From NCBI GenBank assembly GCA_900555515.1, contig USLO01000018.1:1-17259 (forward strand): a DNA stretch of 17,259 nt, written 5' to 3'. The notes beneath the pieces are model-generated. The model worked only from the letters and a program-made list of their open reading frames with translations, did not search any database and was not told the origin of the DNA. Shown in pieces: positions 1 through 6,957 of the stretch; positions within the stretch are counted from its first letter, which is position 1; every line of letters begins with the position of its first letter. Both the position numbers and the translations under genes were made by a program. The DNA comes from an uncultured Collinsella sp. GTDB taxonomy: Bacteria > Actinomycetota > Coriobacteriia > Coriobacteriales > Coriobacteriaceae.

Positions 1-46
1 ATCTTCTCGGAATAAAGTTACTATGGGTTCGGCGTTAGTCAAGGGA

Positions 47-71
47 AAACCCGACTAATCCACTCGACTTT
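47..71 (+). promoter_or_regulatory. IscR type-1-like Rrf2 operator (putative)
   Basis: This 25-base site has a left half ACCCGACTAA and a weaker right half ending in TCGACTTT. Compared with the E. coli IscR type-1 consensus as I remember it (ATA-SYY-GACT-RWW, then YY-AGTC-RRS-TAT), 22 of 25 positions agree by eye; positions 2, 17 and 24 differ. It lies about 100 bases before the Rrf2 gene and overlaps a possible -35 element, which is where an autoregulatory site would sit. The half-site TTAGTC at 35-40 mirrors GACTAA at 53-58 and may be part of a larger binding region. The match is direct observation; regulation is inferred. Confidence 0.5.
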
Positions 72-89
72 TTAGATGTGGGACATAAT
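64..89 (+). promoter_or_regulatory. Possible promoter of the Rrf2 gene
   Basis: A -10-like CATAAT lies at 84-89 in an AT-rich patch. The only -35-like sequence is TCGACT at 64-69, with a short 14-base spacer, so the -35 assignment is weak. Transcription from here would run through the inverted repeat at 91-141. Confidence 0.3.
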
Positions 90-90
90 A

Positions 91-141
91 ATCAGGCTTG
101 TTTGCCCCGCGTGCATAAGATTTGGGACAAACAAGCCTGGT
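91..141. repeat. Inverted repeat in the Rrf2 leader
   Basis: CAGGCTTGTTTG (93-104) and CAAACAAGCCTG (128-139) are perfect 12-base inverted arms. Pairing extends outward by a G-T and an A-T pair, and inward, after one mismatch, by three C-G pairs. That gives a stem of about 17 pairs around a 15-base loop. TATTTTGTCT follows, so it could be an intrinsic terminator or attenuator, or a DNA operator for the downstream gene. Sequence alone does not decide. Confidence 0.55.
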
Positions 142-172
142 ATTTTGTCTCGGCAACGATGAGAGGGTAGGT

Positions 173-604
173 ATGCTCATTTCTTCTAAGGGCCGCTATG
201 CCCTCCGTCTGATGATCTATATCGCAGCGCTTGGTGACGCCGAGGGCAAGATTGCCCTGCGCGAGGTTGCCGACCGCGAGCGCATTTCGCAGAAGTATTT
301 GGAGCAGCTGGTTCGTCCGCTTATGAAGGCGGGCCTGCTTAAGAGCGTACGCGGCAAGGGCGGCGGCTATATGATGGCGAAGGACCCGGCCGAAGTGCGC
401 GCCGGCGACATCCTGCGCGCTGTCGAGGGCAGCACGGCGCCCGTGGCGTGCGACGGCATCGACAACAGCTGCACCCGCAGCGATTTGTGCTCGACCGTCA
501 AGTTCTGGCGCGGCCTGGACGAGGTCATTGAGAACTATGTCGACGGCGTAACGCTGGCCGACCTAGCCGCCGTTCCCGAGATCAACTTTGACATTAAGCT
601 GTAG
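173..604 (+). CDS. Rrf2-family transcriptional regulator, probable Fe-S sensor
   Basis: This 143-residue protein is of usual Rrf2 length. The ATG at 173 is chosen over an upstream in-frame start at 122 because the family begins with a MLISSKGRYALRLM-type N-terminus and GAGAGGG lies just upstream; the earlier start would also fall inside the leader repeat. Residues 1-65 form the winged helix (ISQKYLEQLV recognition helix, then the RGKGGGY wing). Cysteines at 93, 100 and 106 (C-X6-C-X5-C) resemble the cluster ligands of NsrR and IscR, suggesting a DNA-binding sensor of iron-sulfur status, nitric oxide or redox. The histidine that follows the cysteines in IscR is absent. No suf, isc or cysteine genes lie nearby, so the targets are unknown. 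The IscR-like site upstream suggests autoregulation. Confidence 0.9.
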   Translation: MLISSKGRYALRLMIYIAALGDAEGKIALREVADRERISQKYLEQLVRPLMKAGLLKSVRGKGGGYMMAKDPAEVRAGDILRAVEGSTAPVACDGIDNSCTRSDLCSTVKFWRGLDEVIENYVDGVTLADLAAVPEINFDIKL

Positions 605-657
605 GTTGAGCGCAATTCCTTAAGATTTCGCGGAGGGTTGTTGCCGTTTACCGAGGG

Positions 658-673
658 GTTGTTGTGTAACAAC
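658..673. repeat. Small inverted repeat upstream of the surface-protein gene
   Basis: GTTGTT and AACAAC are perfect 6-base arms around GTGT in the 139-base gap between the Rrf2 gene and the surface-protein gene. A partly similar string, TTGTTGTGCAACGA, lies at 2617-2630. It may be a regulator site. The rest of the gap shows no clear terminator and no convincing promoter. Confidence 0.25.
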
Positions 674-743
674 GGGCGAGCTGCAATACTTATTTCTATC
701 TTTGCAAACTGCACTTTAACTATACCAATGCAGGGAGGATCTT

Positions 744-2552
744 ATGCAGCCCAAGCATTCCGCGATTGTCGCGGGCCTGACGCTGGCGCTTTCGTTTGGC
801 GCCGTAACTGCGCCCGCACCCGCCGCTGCCGAGGAGCCCACGCCGGGCGTTGCCTCGGATGCCACCGATATCGACAAAGGTCTCTACACCCAGCAGTCCT
901 TCTCGGGCGTGCTGAGGTCGGTCCAGGGGGTTTCGTTTGTCAACGTGACCCCCGAGATGAAGTACTTCACCAAGTACGAGAGCCATGGCAACTATAACCA
1001 GGGCTTTTCGTATGGCGACGGTTATAACGCGCTGGGCTATTACCAGTTCGACCGTCGTTGGTCGCTCATTCCGTTTATGAAGCAGGCCTACAACTACAAC
1101 CCCGAAAAATACAGCATGCTCAAGGATGCGATTGATCGCGGCAGCGAGATTTCCAACACGAGCAATTCCATGTACGAGAACGGCCAGCTCACCGAGCTGG
1201 GCCATATCGCGCAGGATGCCTTCCAAGGCGCGTACAACACCGACCCTGCTGAGTTTTCGGCTTTGCAGGATGCGTATGCGTATAACTCGTACTATGCGGT
1301 GACCGAGGCGTGGCTCAAGAGCGGCCTGGGCATTGATATTTCGGGCCGCGCCGATTGCGTCAAGGGCATGGTGTGGAGCATCACCAACATGTGCGGCACC
1401 GGTGGCTGCAGGGACTTTTTCCGCTGGGCGAATCTTTCCAACGATATGTCCGACCGCGAGTTTGTGACGGCGCTCTCCAATAGCGTGGTCAACAATGTCG
1501 CCACCAAGTATTCGAGCCAGCCCCAGTATCATGAGGGCTGGAAGAACCGCTACCGCAACGAGCTAAAGGACTGCTTGGTTTACATCGCCGAGGACGAGGC
1601 CGCCGCTGCGACGCCCGTGCAGCCCGAGCCCGCGCCGGCGCCCTCGCCGACGCCTGATTCGAATGACGACTCGAGTGACGATGCCAATGATGACAGGATG
1701 GATGCGCCCTCGACCGATGCTGGCGGTGATGGCTCTGCTGGTGGCACTACCAACGACGGCTCTACCTCGAACGGCTCCAATTCGAACGGCTCTGCTGCGG
1801 GCGATTCGTCTTCAAGCTCTTCCGGCAATACGACCAGCGACGCTTCTGGTTCGACCGACGCTGGTTCCTCTGACTCATCCACCGGCTCGAGCGATTCGTC
1901 CGCTGACACCGGCTCTAACAATGGCTCCGGCTCTGACGTAACCCCTGATTCCGATGCTTCCAAGGACGACTCGAATAAGGCGCCGGACGCTCCCGTTGCT
2001 TCGCCGGACAAGAAGCCTTCTTTCTCCGTGCAGCTTGGTTCTATGCTGGGCTCTTCGCTGATGGCTGGCGTCAATAACGGCTCGACCCAGAACAAGGACA
2101 ACTCTGATCAGGTTTCCACGGTAAAGAACGAGGCTGCAAAGGGCGACTCCAAGGACAAAGCTTCCGAGAAGACCGAATCTGATAAGAGTTTTAGCTCTGA
2201 GGAGAAGGTCGGCAATTCCACTCAGAAGAAGGACGTGGGTAAGAAGTCTGAATCTGAGGGGAAGGACAAAAACAAGACCGAGGACGGAAAGAAACAGTCC
2301 AAAGACGACGAGAGCGGTGCTGACAACCAAGCCCAAGAGCAAAATGACTCCAAGACGGTGACCACTACTACCACGACGACTACAACTACCAAGTCATCTG
2401 GCGGCAATATGCCCAAGACGGGCGACTTGATCGTGATGGCGAGCCTTGCCAGTGCGAGCTTGGCTACGCTGGGCGCTACGTCCATCGTGAGTGGTAAGCA
2501 TAAACTCGATCAGCAGAAGAAGACTTCTGGGGAGGACGGTTCGGAGGAGTAA
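744..2552 (+). CDS. Secreted, sortase-anchored surface protein with lysozyme-like N-terminal domain
   Basis: 602 residues, ATG preceded by GGGAGG. Residues 1-29 are a signal peptide ending APAAA before EE. Residues about 70-285 form a globular domain whose core, KYESHGNYNQGFSYGDGYNA (77-96) then LGYYQFD, resembles lysozyme/chitosanase-like folds such as the VgrG3 C-terminal type; Glu79 is the likely catalytic acid. Four cysteines (205, 217, 222, 277) may form disulfides outside the cell. A Pro/Ser/Asp-rich stalk (about 290-420) leads to a Lys/Glu/Ser-rich segment and ten consecutive threonines (540-549). MPKTG at 556-560 is a variant sortase signal, followed by a hydrophobic segment, the basic KHK and an acidic tail. 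The likely role is a wall-attached peptidoglycan- or glycan-active protein. Architecture is directly visible; the enzyme class is inferred by motif resemblance only. Confidence 0.75.
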   Translation: MQPKHSAIVAGLTLALSFGAVTAPAPAAAEEPTPGVASDATDIDKGLYTQQSFSGVLRSVQGVSFVNVTPEMKYFTKYESHGNYNQGFSYGDGYNALGYYQFDRRWSLIPFMKQAYNYNPEKYSMLKDAIDRGSEISNTSNSMYENGQLTELGHIAQDAFQGAYNTDPAEFSALQDAYAYNSYYAVTEAWLKSGLGIDISGRADCVKGMVWSITNMCGTGGCRDFFRWANLSNDMSDREFVTALSNSVVNNVATKYSSQPQYHEGWKNRYRNELKDCLVYIAEDEAAAATPVQPEPAPAPSPTPDSNDDSSDDANDDRMDAPSTDAGGDGSAGGTTNDGSTSNGSNSNGSAAGDSSSSSSGNTTSDASGSTDAGSSDSSTGSSDSSADTGSNNGSGSDVTPDSDASKDDSNKAPDAPVASPDKKPSFSVQLGSMLGSSLMAGVNNGSTQNKDNSDQVSTVKNEAAKGDSKDKASEKTESDKSFSSEEKVGNSTQKKDVGKKSESEGKDKNKTEDGKKQSKDDESGADNQAQEQNDSKTVTTTTTTTTTTKSSGGNMPKTGDLIVMASLASASLATLGATSIVSGKHKLDQQKKTSGEDGSEE

Positions 2553-2583
2553 TCTTCCAGATCGTTTTCTATAAGAGTTAAGG

Positions 2584-2618
2584 ACGGGGTTCGATGTGCC
2601 TGCATCGGACTCCGTTTT
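2584..2618 (+). terminator. Intrinsic terminator of the surface-protein gene
   Basis: Arms ACGGGGTTCGATG (2584-2596) and CATCGGACTCCGT (2603-2615) pair over 13 positions with two G-U wobbles around a 6-base loop. The second arm runs into a TTTT tract followed by GTTG. It lies 31 bases after the stop codon. It also contains the GTG at 2596, so that codon is not a plausible start for the next gene. Confidence 0.8.
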
Positions 2619-2690
2619 GTTGTGCAACGATTTGTTATGCCCCCTCGGGGGCCTGTTGCTACCGTTGCCCGAAACGTTTGCATGTCGATA

Positions 2691-2718
2691 TTGTTGCGCT
2701 CTATCCGCTCGTTACAAT
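2691..2718 (+). promoter_or_regulatory. Promoter of the AAA-ATPase-like gene
   Basis: TTGTTG (2691-2696) and TACAAT (2713-2718) are separated by 16 bases. Initiation would be near 2725, just before the ribosome site at 2737-2746. This supports the GTG at 2752 as the true start. A GC hairpin, GCCCC-CTCG-GGGGC, lies upstream at about 2639-2652 with no T-tract. Confidence 0.55.
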
Positions 2719-2751
2719 GGGCATCGTGCTGCGTTAGAGGGAGAGTTTACG

Positions 2752-4551
2752 GTGTCTGAACAGGCGAATTATGGTGTTGCTCATGCGTTTGGCGCACGGT
2801 TGCTCAATCATGCGGATAACGCAGCTCTGCCGGTTGATGTACACGACTTTTCCGATGCAATCAATCGGTGTTTACTCGTCGATAAGACTATGTTTATTGC
2901 CGATATACTGGACAGCGTAGCACCTGTTGCGCTTTGCTGTCGGCCCAAGGGTTTTGGCAAGAGCATGAATCTATCGATGCTCAAGTGCTATTTGGAACGA
3001 CTTGATCACCGGCGGCCGGATCGAAGTCCGTTCGTCGGCACCCAGATTTGGCAGGCGGGCGGCGGTCGCTATCGTGATGAGTACGCGTGTTATCCGGTCA
3101 TCATGCTCGACTTTTCAGCTGCCGCTGCGAGGCGCGTCGCTGATGCTGCGGCGGCTATTCGCAGCGCTGTCGCGCACGAGTGCACCCGATTGTTGCCGCT
3201 GCTTGCCGCGCCTGATCTGTCAAGACGTGAGGTTCGTCTTATCGAGAGGGCGGCGCGTGGGGTGGCCGGCGATAAGGAGATCGATGTGGCGCTTGGCGTG
3301 CTTATTAAGCTGCTCCAGACAGCTTTCGATGAGCAGGTTGTTCTTCTGATAGACGATTACGACGTGGTATGTCCAAAGCGTTTGGACGCTAAGGACGACG
3401 GTAGCGTGGATTCCCTGGAGTCGCTCAGCCGAATGTTGTTCGACACCATTGCCGACGCCGGCGACTCGTTGCGATTGACATGTCTTATGGGCGAGCGCCC
3501 CGGTCCTGCCGAGTTTGCGTTGTCCCAGCGTGGGGTTTCCTATCGGTCGGCGACACCGCTGTCGAGTTGGTGTGATCGATGGTTCGGTTTTTCGGACGAC
3601 GAAGTCCGGGTGCTGTTGGATCGCATCGGTCGCAACAGCTGTCTGGATGACGCGCGTGAGTGGCTCGAGGGCTACCTGCTTGGTGGTTTTTATTGCTCGA
3701 GCCCGGAGCGTGTGGTGGACTACGCACATCGCGGTTGCGTCGCTCCTGTTCGGGCAGATCTGTATGGTTACGCCGACCGTCTGAGCGCATGCGTCGGTGG
3801 CTGGAATCTCATGTGCCTGTCCGCATTGTTCGATTTGCTTGAGCCGCATGGGTTTATTGAGGCGCCAGTGCGCGTGCATGCCGAGGAGGCCGATGCCGCC
3901 AAGCCCGAAGATATCTGGACTGCGCTGTATCTGTCTGGATTCCTTACGACGGACATGACGGGGCATTCGGAGGACGGCGCGTGCCTTCGTTCCCTGCGTC
4001 TGCCTAACCACGAAGTGCGTCAGGCGCTCCGTCTTGTAATTCTGGAATGGTTTGAGTGCGCCGTTGAGGACGTTGGGGTAATCGACTCGTTCCATGACGG
4101 GCTGTGTCGAGGAGACGAGGACGCTGTAAAGCAGGCTTTGAGCTGTGCTATCGGCGATCTGGGCATCGATGTGGGCCAATCAGATATGCCGACAGCCTAT
4201 CATCTGGCGCTGCAGGGGCTCTGCTTTGGGCTGCCCGGCTATTGCAATCCCAGCTCCAAGCGAAGTGGCGTCTCGGATCGCTGGGATATCCAGGTGATTC
4301 CCACCGGTCGGGTGTTTGACGTGGCCGACACGCTCGGCATGCTCGATGAGCGACCGCTCATTTCGATCAACATGATGTACGACCCTGGCGTCGATGCCCT
4401 GGGCCTGGAACTGTTGGCGGTTCAGGCGCTGCTCGAAATCGAGCGCAACGGCATCGATGATATCCGCGTGCCGCGACCCGGCGTTGGTCGCATGCGCTGG
4501 GGCTTTGGCTTTGACGGGCAGCGTGTGTCCGTGGTGTGCCAGCGGTTATAG
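2752..4551 (+). CDS. Degenerate AAA-ATPase-like / PD-(D/E)XK-type protein
   Basis: 599 residues from GTG at 2752 (AGAGGGAGAG upstream). The family pattern VDKT-FI--ILD, P-loop and SMLK is clear: VDKTMFIADILD at 43-54, the P-loop RPKGFGKS at 64-71 and SMLKCYLE at 75-82. The Walker B region is VVLLIDDYD (196-204), with Asp where relatives usually have Glu. Relatives (AAA-ATPase-like with a DUF1703-type C-terminus) end in a restriction-endonuclease-like fold. Here the end (about 519-599) keeps the GR-x-x-D start, the A-L-x-x-I pattern and the final GFGFDGQR, but the expected catalytic E-x-K strand reads ISINMM. ATP binding may persist while nuclease activity is probably lost. The gene is monocistronic and ends 17 bases from the convergent glycosyltransferase gene, with no room for an obvious terminator. 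Its cellular role is unknown. Confidence 0.75.
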   Translation: MSEQANYGVAHAFGARLLNHADNAALPVDVHDFSDAINRCLLVDKTMFIADILDSVAPVALCCRPKGFGKSMNLSMLKCYLERLDHRRPDRSPFVGTQIWQAGGGRYRDEYACYPVIMLDFSAAAARRVADAAAAIRSAVAHECTRLLPLLAAPDLSRREVRLIERAARGVAGDKEIDVALGVLIKLLQTAFDEQVVLLIDDYDVVCPKRLDAKDDGSVDSLESLSRMLFDTIADAGDSLRLTCLMGERPGPAEFALSQRGVSYRSATPLSSWCDRWFGFSDDEVRVLLDRIGRNSCLDDAREWLEGYLLGGFYCSSPERVVDYAHRGCVAPVRADLYGYADRLSACVGGWNLMCLSALFDLLEPHGFIEAPVRVHAEEADAAKPEDIWTALYLSGFLTTDMTGHSEDGACLRSLRLPNHEVRQALRLVILEWFECAVEDVGVIDSFHDGLCRGDEDAVKQALSCAIGDLGIDVGQSDMPTAYHLALQGLCFGLPGYCNPSSKRSGVSDRWDIQVIPTGRVFDVADTLGMLDERPLISINMMYDPGVDALGLELLAVQALLEIERNGIDDIRVPRPGVGRMRWGFGFDGQRVSVVCQRL

Positions 4552-4568
4552 GGGATGGCGAAAGTCCT

Positions 4569-5591
4569 TTACTGCTCGGCGTCCTTCAGGGGCGGCATGG
4601 GCTTCCAGTTGGGATCCTTAACGATCTTGCGGGCGTCCTTCATGCCGCGTCGCAGCGCTGGGATACCGGTCTTAAAGCATTTGTCGACCGCGGCCAAGCG
4701 GATGAACTCTTTGCAGAAGGTCGCGGCGTTGCCTAGACGGAACAGCACGGGGTGATAGTCGCCGTAGATTTGCATGTAGCGGGCCAGATAACCGCGGTTG
4801 CGCATGATGTAGTAGCGGTTGGTGTCGCTCGTGGAGTTGAGCTGGCGCTTGCCGGCGATGTCCCAGTTAGAGACGGCGCGGGCGCGCTTAAGCACCACGT
4901 CGGCAACAACGGCGGCGGGGAAGTGCTGGCTGGCCACGTAGCCATAGCAGGCATCGTCGCCGTAGATAAAGAAGCGCGCATCGGGCAGACCGATCTTGTC
5001 GACCACGCGGCGCGAGAACAGGCCACCCTCAAAGCACAGCTGGTTCATGGTGCGGTAGCCCTCGGGACCCAGATCCCACTTGGCGATGGGGTTAGGGATG
5101 CCGAGCGAAAGGATGAGCTGGTACTGCCAAAAGAAGGCGCCGCCGTCAAAGTCCAGGCGCGAACCCTGGATGACATCGTAGCGGTCGGTCCACTTGGCCA
5201 AGCGCTCGATGCCTTCGGGGATGACGAGCACGTCGTCGTCCATGACCCAGAACCACTGGGCGCCCAGGTCGTAGGCGCATTTAGTGCCGGCGGAGAAGCC
5301 GCCCGCACCGCCGCCGTTTTCGAGCTGCGGGGCGTAGATGACACGGTCGGTGCCGCCCTGCGCGTCGGGCTGCTCGGTGTCGATGCCCCACAGGTTGGCC
5401 AAGCGCTCATTGAATGCGGTGCACATGGCCTCGGTCTCGCGCGAATTCTCGTTATCGACAATCACGATGCGCCAGGGCTTTGCCGTGAGCTCGGTCATAG
5501 AGTCGAACAAGTTGGCCAGGAGTTCCTGGCGCTTGTACGTAACGACGACGATGGCGAGCTTATCGATGGAAGCGGGGAGGGTTGAAGGCAT
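4569..5591 (-). CDS. Glycosyltransferase family 2, GlfT-like (galactofuranosyl/rhamnosyl type)
   Basis: 340 residues from the ATG at 5591. An AAAGGA motif lies about 11 bases upstream, and the GT fold starts at once (LAIVVVTYKR, 12-21), so the longer upstream reading is not used. Motifs include IVIVDNENS (42-50), NGGGAGGFSAG (92-102), the metal-binding WVMDDDV (115-121) and IYGDDACYGY (209-218), the last in the place of the acceptor/catalytic aspartates of GlfT1/GlfT2-like enzymes. Family knowledge suggests transfer from a nucleotide sugar, perhaps UDP-galactofuranose or dTDP-rhamnose, to a growing surface polysaccharide at the cytoplasmic face. The donor cannot be set from sequence. It is transcribed divergently from the GT2 cluster, sharing a 256-base intergenic region. 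Confidence 0.8.
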   Translation of the reverse strand: MPSTLPASIDKLAIVVVTYKRQELLANLFDSMTELTAKPWRIVIVDNENSRETEAMCTAFNERLANLWGIDTEQPDAQGGTDRVIYAPQLENGGGAGGFSAGTKCAYDLGAQWFWVMDDDVLVIPEGIERLAKWTDRYDVIQGSRLDFDGGAFFWQYQLILSLGIPNPIAKWDLGPEGYRTMNQLCFEGGLFSRRVVDKIGLPDARFFIYGDDACYGYVASQHFPAAVVADVVLKRARAVSNWDIAGKRQLNSTSDTNRYYIMRNRGYLARYMQIYGDYHPVLFRLGNAATFCKEFIRLAAVDKCFKTGIPALRRGMKDARKIVKDPNWKPMPPLKDAEQ

Positions 5592-5666
5592 GGGGCAATA
5601 TATCCTTTCACGCGCGGCGCGCATGCGCTGCACGGAAGCTATCGAATACGTCCTTGGGACTGTCCT

Positions 5667-5672
5667 ATTGTA
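5667..5672 (-). promoter_or_regulatory. -10 element for the GlfT-like gene
   Basis: Read on the minus strand this is TACAAT, 76 bases before the ATG at 5591. A poor -35 candidate, TTGCCG (5692-5697), is 19 bases away, so only the -10 is reasonably supported. Confidence 0.35.
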
Positions 5673-5753
5673 AAGGCTCGGCGCACCTTGACGGCAAGCT
5701 TTGAATAAAACGCAGGAACCTGCCATGGGCCCGCCGCATGACGTGGGGCTGCT

Positions 5754-5783
5754 TTGCCCGCAAGAGGCTCCATAGATTATATA
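5754..5783 (+). promoter_or_regulatory. Promoter of the glycosyltransferase operon
   Basis: TTGCCC (5754-5759) and TATATA (5778-5783) are separated by 18 bases, about 65 bases before the TTG start of the first plus-strand GT gene. It would drive 5848-7998 and possibly the whole five-gene run. Confidence 0.5.
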
Positions 5784-5847
5784 AACGCCCGCTGGCGCAC
5801 TGACCCTTTGATACCATGAAACGACAGGTATTTCCTAAGGAGCACAT

Positions 5848-6951
5848 TTGTCTACTAACGCCTCTGGCAGCCCTGTTCTGTCGCTGCTTATTCCCATTTA
5901 CAATGTTCAGCGCTACCTGCGCGAGTGTCTCGATTCCGCCCTGGCGCAGACGCTCAAGGATATTGAGATCATCTGCATTAACGACGGGTCGACCGACAAC
6001 TCGGCGGCGATTATCCGCGAGTATATGGAGCGCGATGGGCGCGTCAAGATGATCGACAAGGCCAACAGCGGCTACGGCGACTCGATGAACCGCGGTCTGG
6101 AGATGGCGCGTGGCAAGTACGTTGGCATCTTGGAGTCCGATGACTTTATGGCGCCCGACGCACTCGAAAAGCTTGTCTCGGCCGCCGATAGCAATAATGC
6201 CGACTTTGCGAAGGCGAACTTTGATTTCTACTGGTCTAAGCCCGAGGAGCGCCGTTCGCTGCACGAGATGTTTAAAGCCAAGGACTGTGGCAAGCCGTTG
6301 CACCCGAGCGATACGGCGCAGTTCTTTAAGCAAAAGCCGTCGATTTGGTCGGCCGTGTACCGTCGTGATTTTCTTGAGCGCAACGGCATTACGTTCCTGC
6401 CGACTCCGGGGGCATCCTTTCAGGACACGTCATTCGCCTTTAAGGTGATCGCGTGCGCCGATAAGGCTGTTTACCTGCACGATGCCGTGTTGTCGTATCG
6501 CCAGGACAACGAGAATTCCTCGGTCAATTCGTCGGCTAAGGTCTTTTGCGTCAATACCGAGTATGCCGAGATCGAGCGTTGGATTCGAGAGGATTATGCC
6601 CGCGACCACGCAAGCGGCGATGTCGCGCGCATGCTCAAGTTCAATCAGCTCATTAAGTACGATTCGTATATGTGGAACTACGTGCGCTTGGCGCCTAAGT
6701 TCTATAAGGAGTTCCTGGTTCAGATGGCCAAGGAATTTCAGGCGGCCTTGGACGCGGGGGAGTTTTCGCTTGACGACCTCAAGCCGTGGAAGCGCGCGAA
6801 CCTCGCTGTCATCCTCAAAGATCCTGAGGGCTGGGTTGACGAACATCCGAGTTTTGCGACGGATGGTGCCTTGGGGCGTGCTAAGTATTACGCCTCGGTT
6901 GGAGGCCCAGGCGTGGTCGCCGCCTTCCTCATCGAATCGCTGAGGGGGTAG
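5848..6951 (+). CDS. Glycosyltransferase family 2 (module A)
   Basis: 367 residues with a TTG start; AAGGAG at 5837-5842 is 5 bases upstream. The GT-A core is complete: LLIPIYNV (13-20), CINDGSTD (43-50), the donor/metal motif ESDD (96-99), and PGASFQDTSF (187-196) as the likely catalytic-acid region. It continues with SYRQDNENSSVN. The C-terminal 150 residues are helical and not assigned; there is no clear membrane segment. It is the first gene of a plus-strand run whose next gene starts 6 bases after its stop, so it is co-transcribed. It is strikingly similar to the gene at 8073-9191. Expected role: sugar addition to a surface glycan; donor unknown. Confidence 0.85.
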   Translation: MSTNASGSPVLSLLIPIYNVQRYLRECLDSALAQTLKDIEIICINDGSTDNSAAIIREYMERDGRVKMIDKANSGYGDSMNRGLEMARGKYVGILESDDFMAPDALEKLVSAADSNNADFAKANFDFYWSKPEERRSLHEMFKAKDCGKPLHPSDTAQFFKQKPSIWSAVYRRDFLERNGITFLPTPGASFQDTSFAFKVIACADKAVYLHDAVLSYRQDNENSSVNSSAKVFCVNTEYAEIERWIREDYARDHASGDVARMLKFNQLIKYDSYMWNYVRLAPKFYKEFLVQMAKEFQAALDAGEFSLDDLKPWKRANLAVILKDPEGWVDEHPSFATDGALGRAKYYASVGGPGVVAAFLIESLRG

Positions 6952-6957
6952 GTCGGC

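Noticed and set aside
2596..2751. N-terminal extension of the AAA-ATPase-like protein
   Set aside because: It begins inside the upstream intrinsic terminator and precedes the likely promoter.
4752..5585. 277-residue plus-strand frame opposite the GlfT-like gene
   Set aside because: It is antisense to a gene with clear GT motifs (MDDDV, NGGGAGGF); its valine/alanine/glycine-rich translation has no family pattern and reflects GC-rich codon structure.
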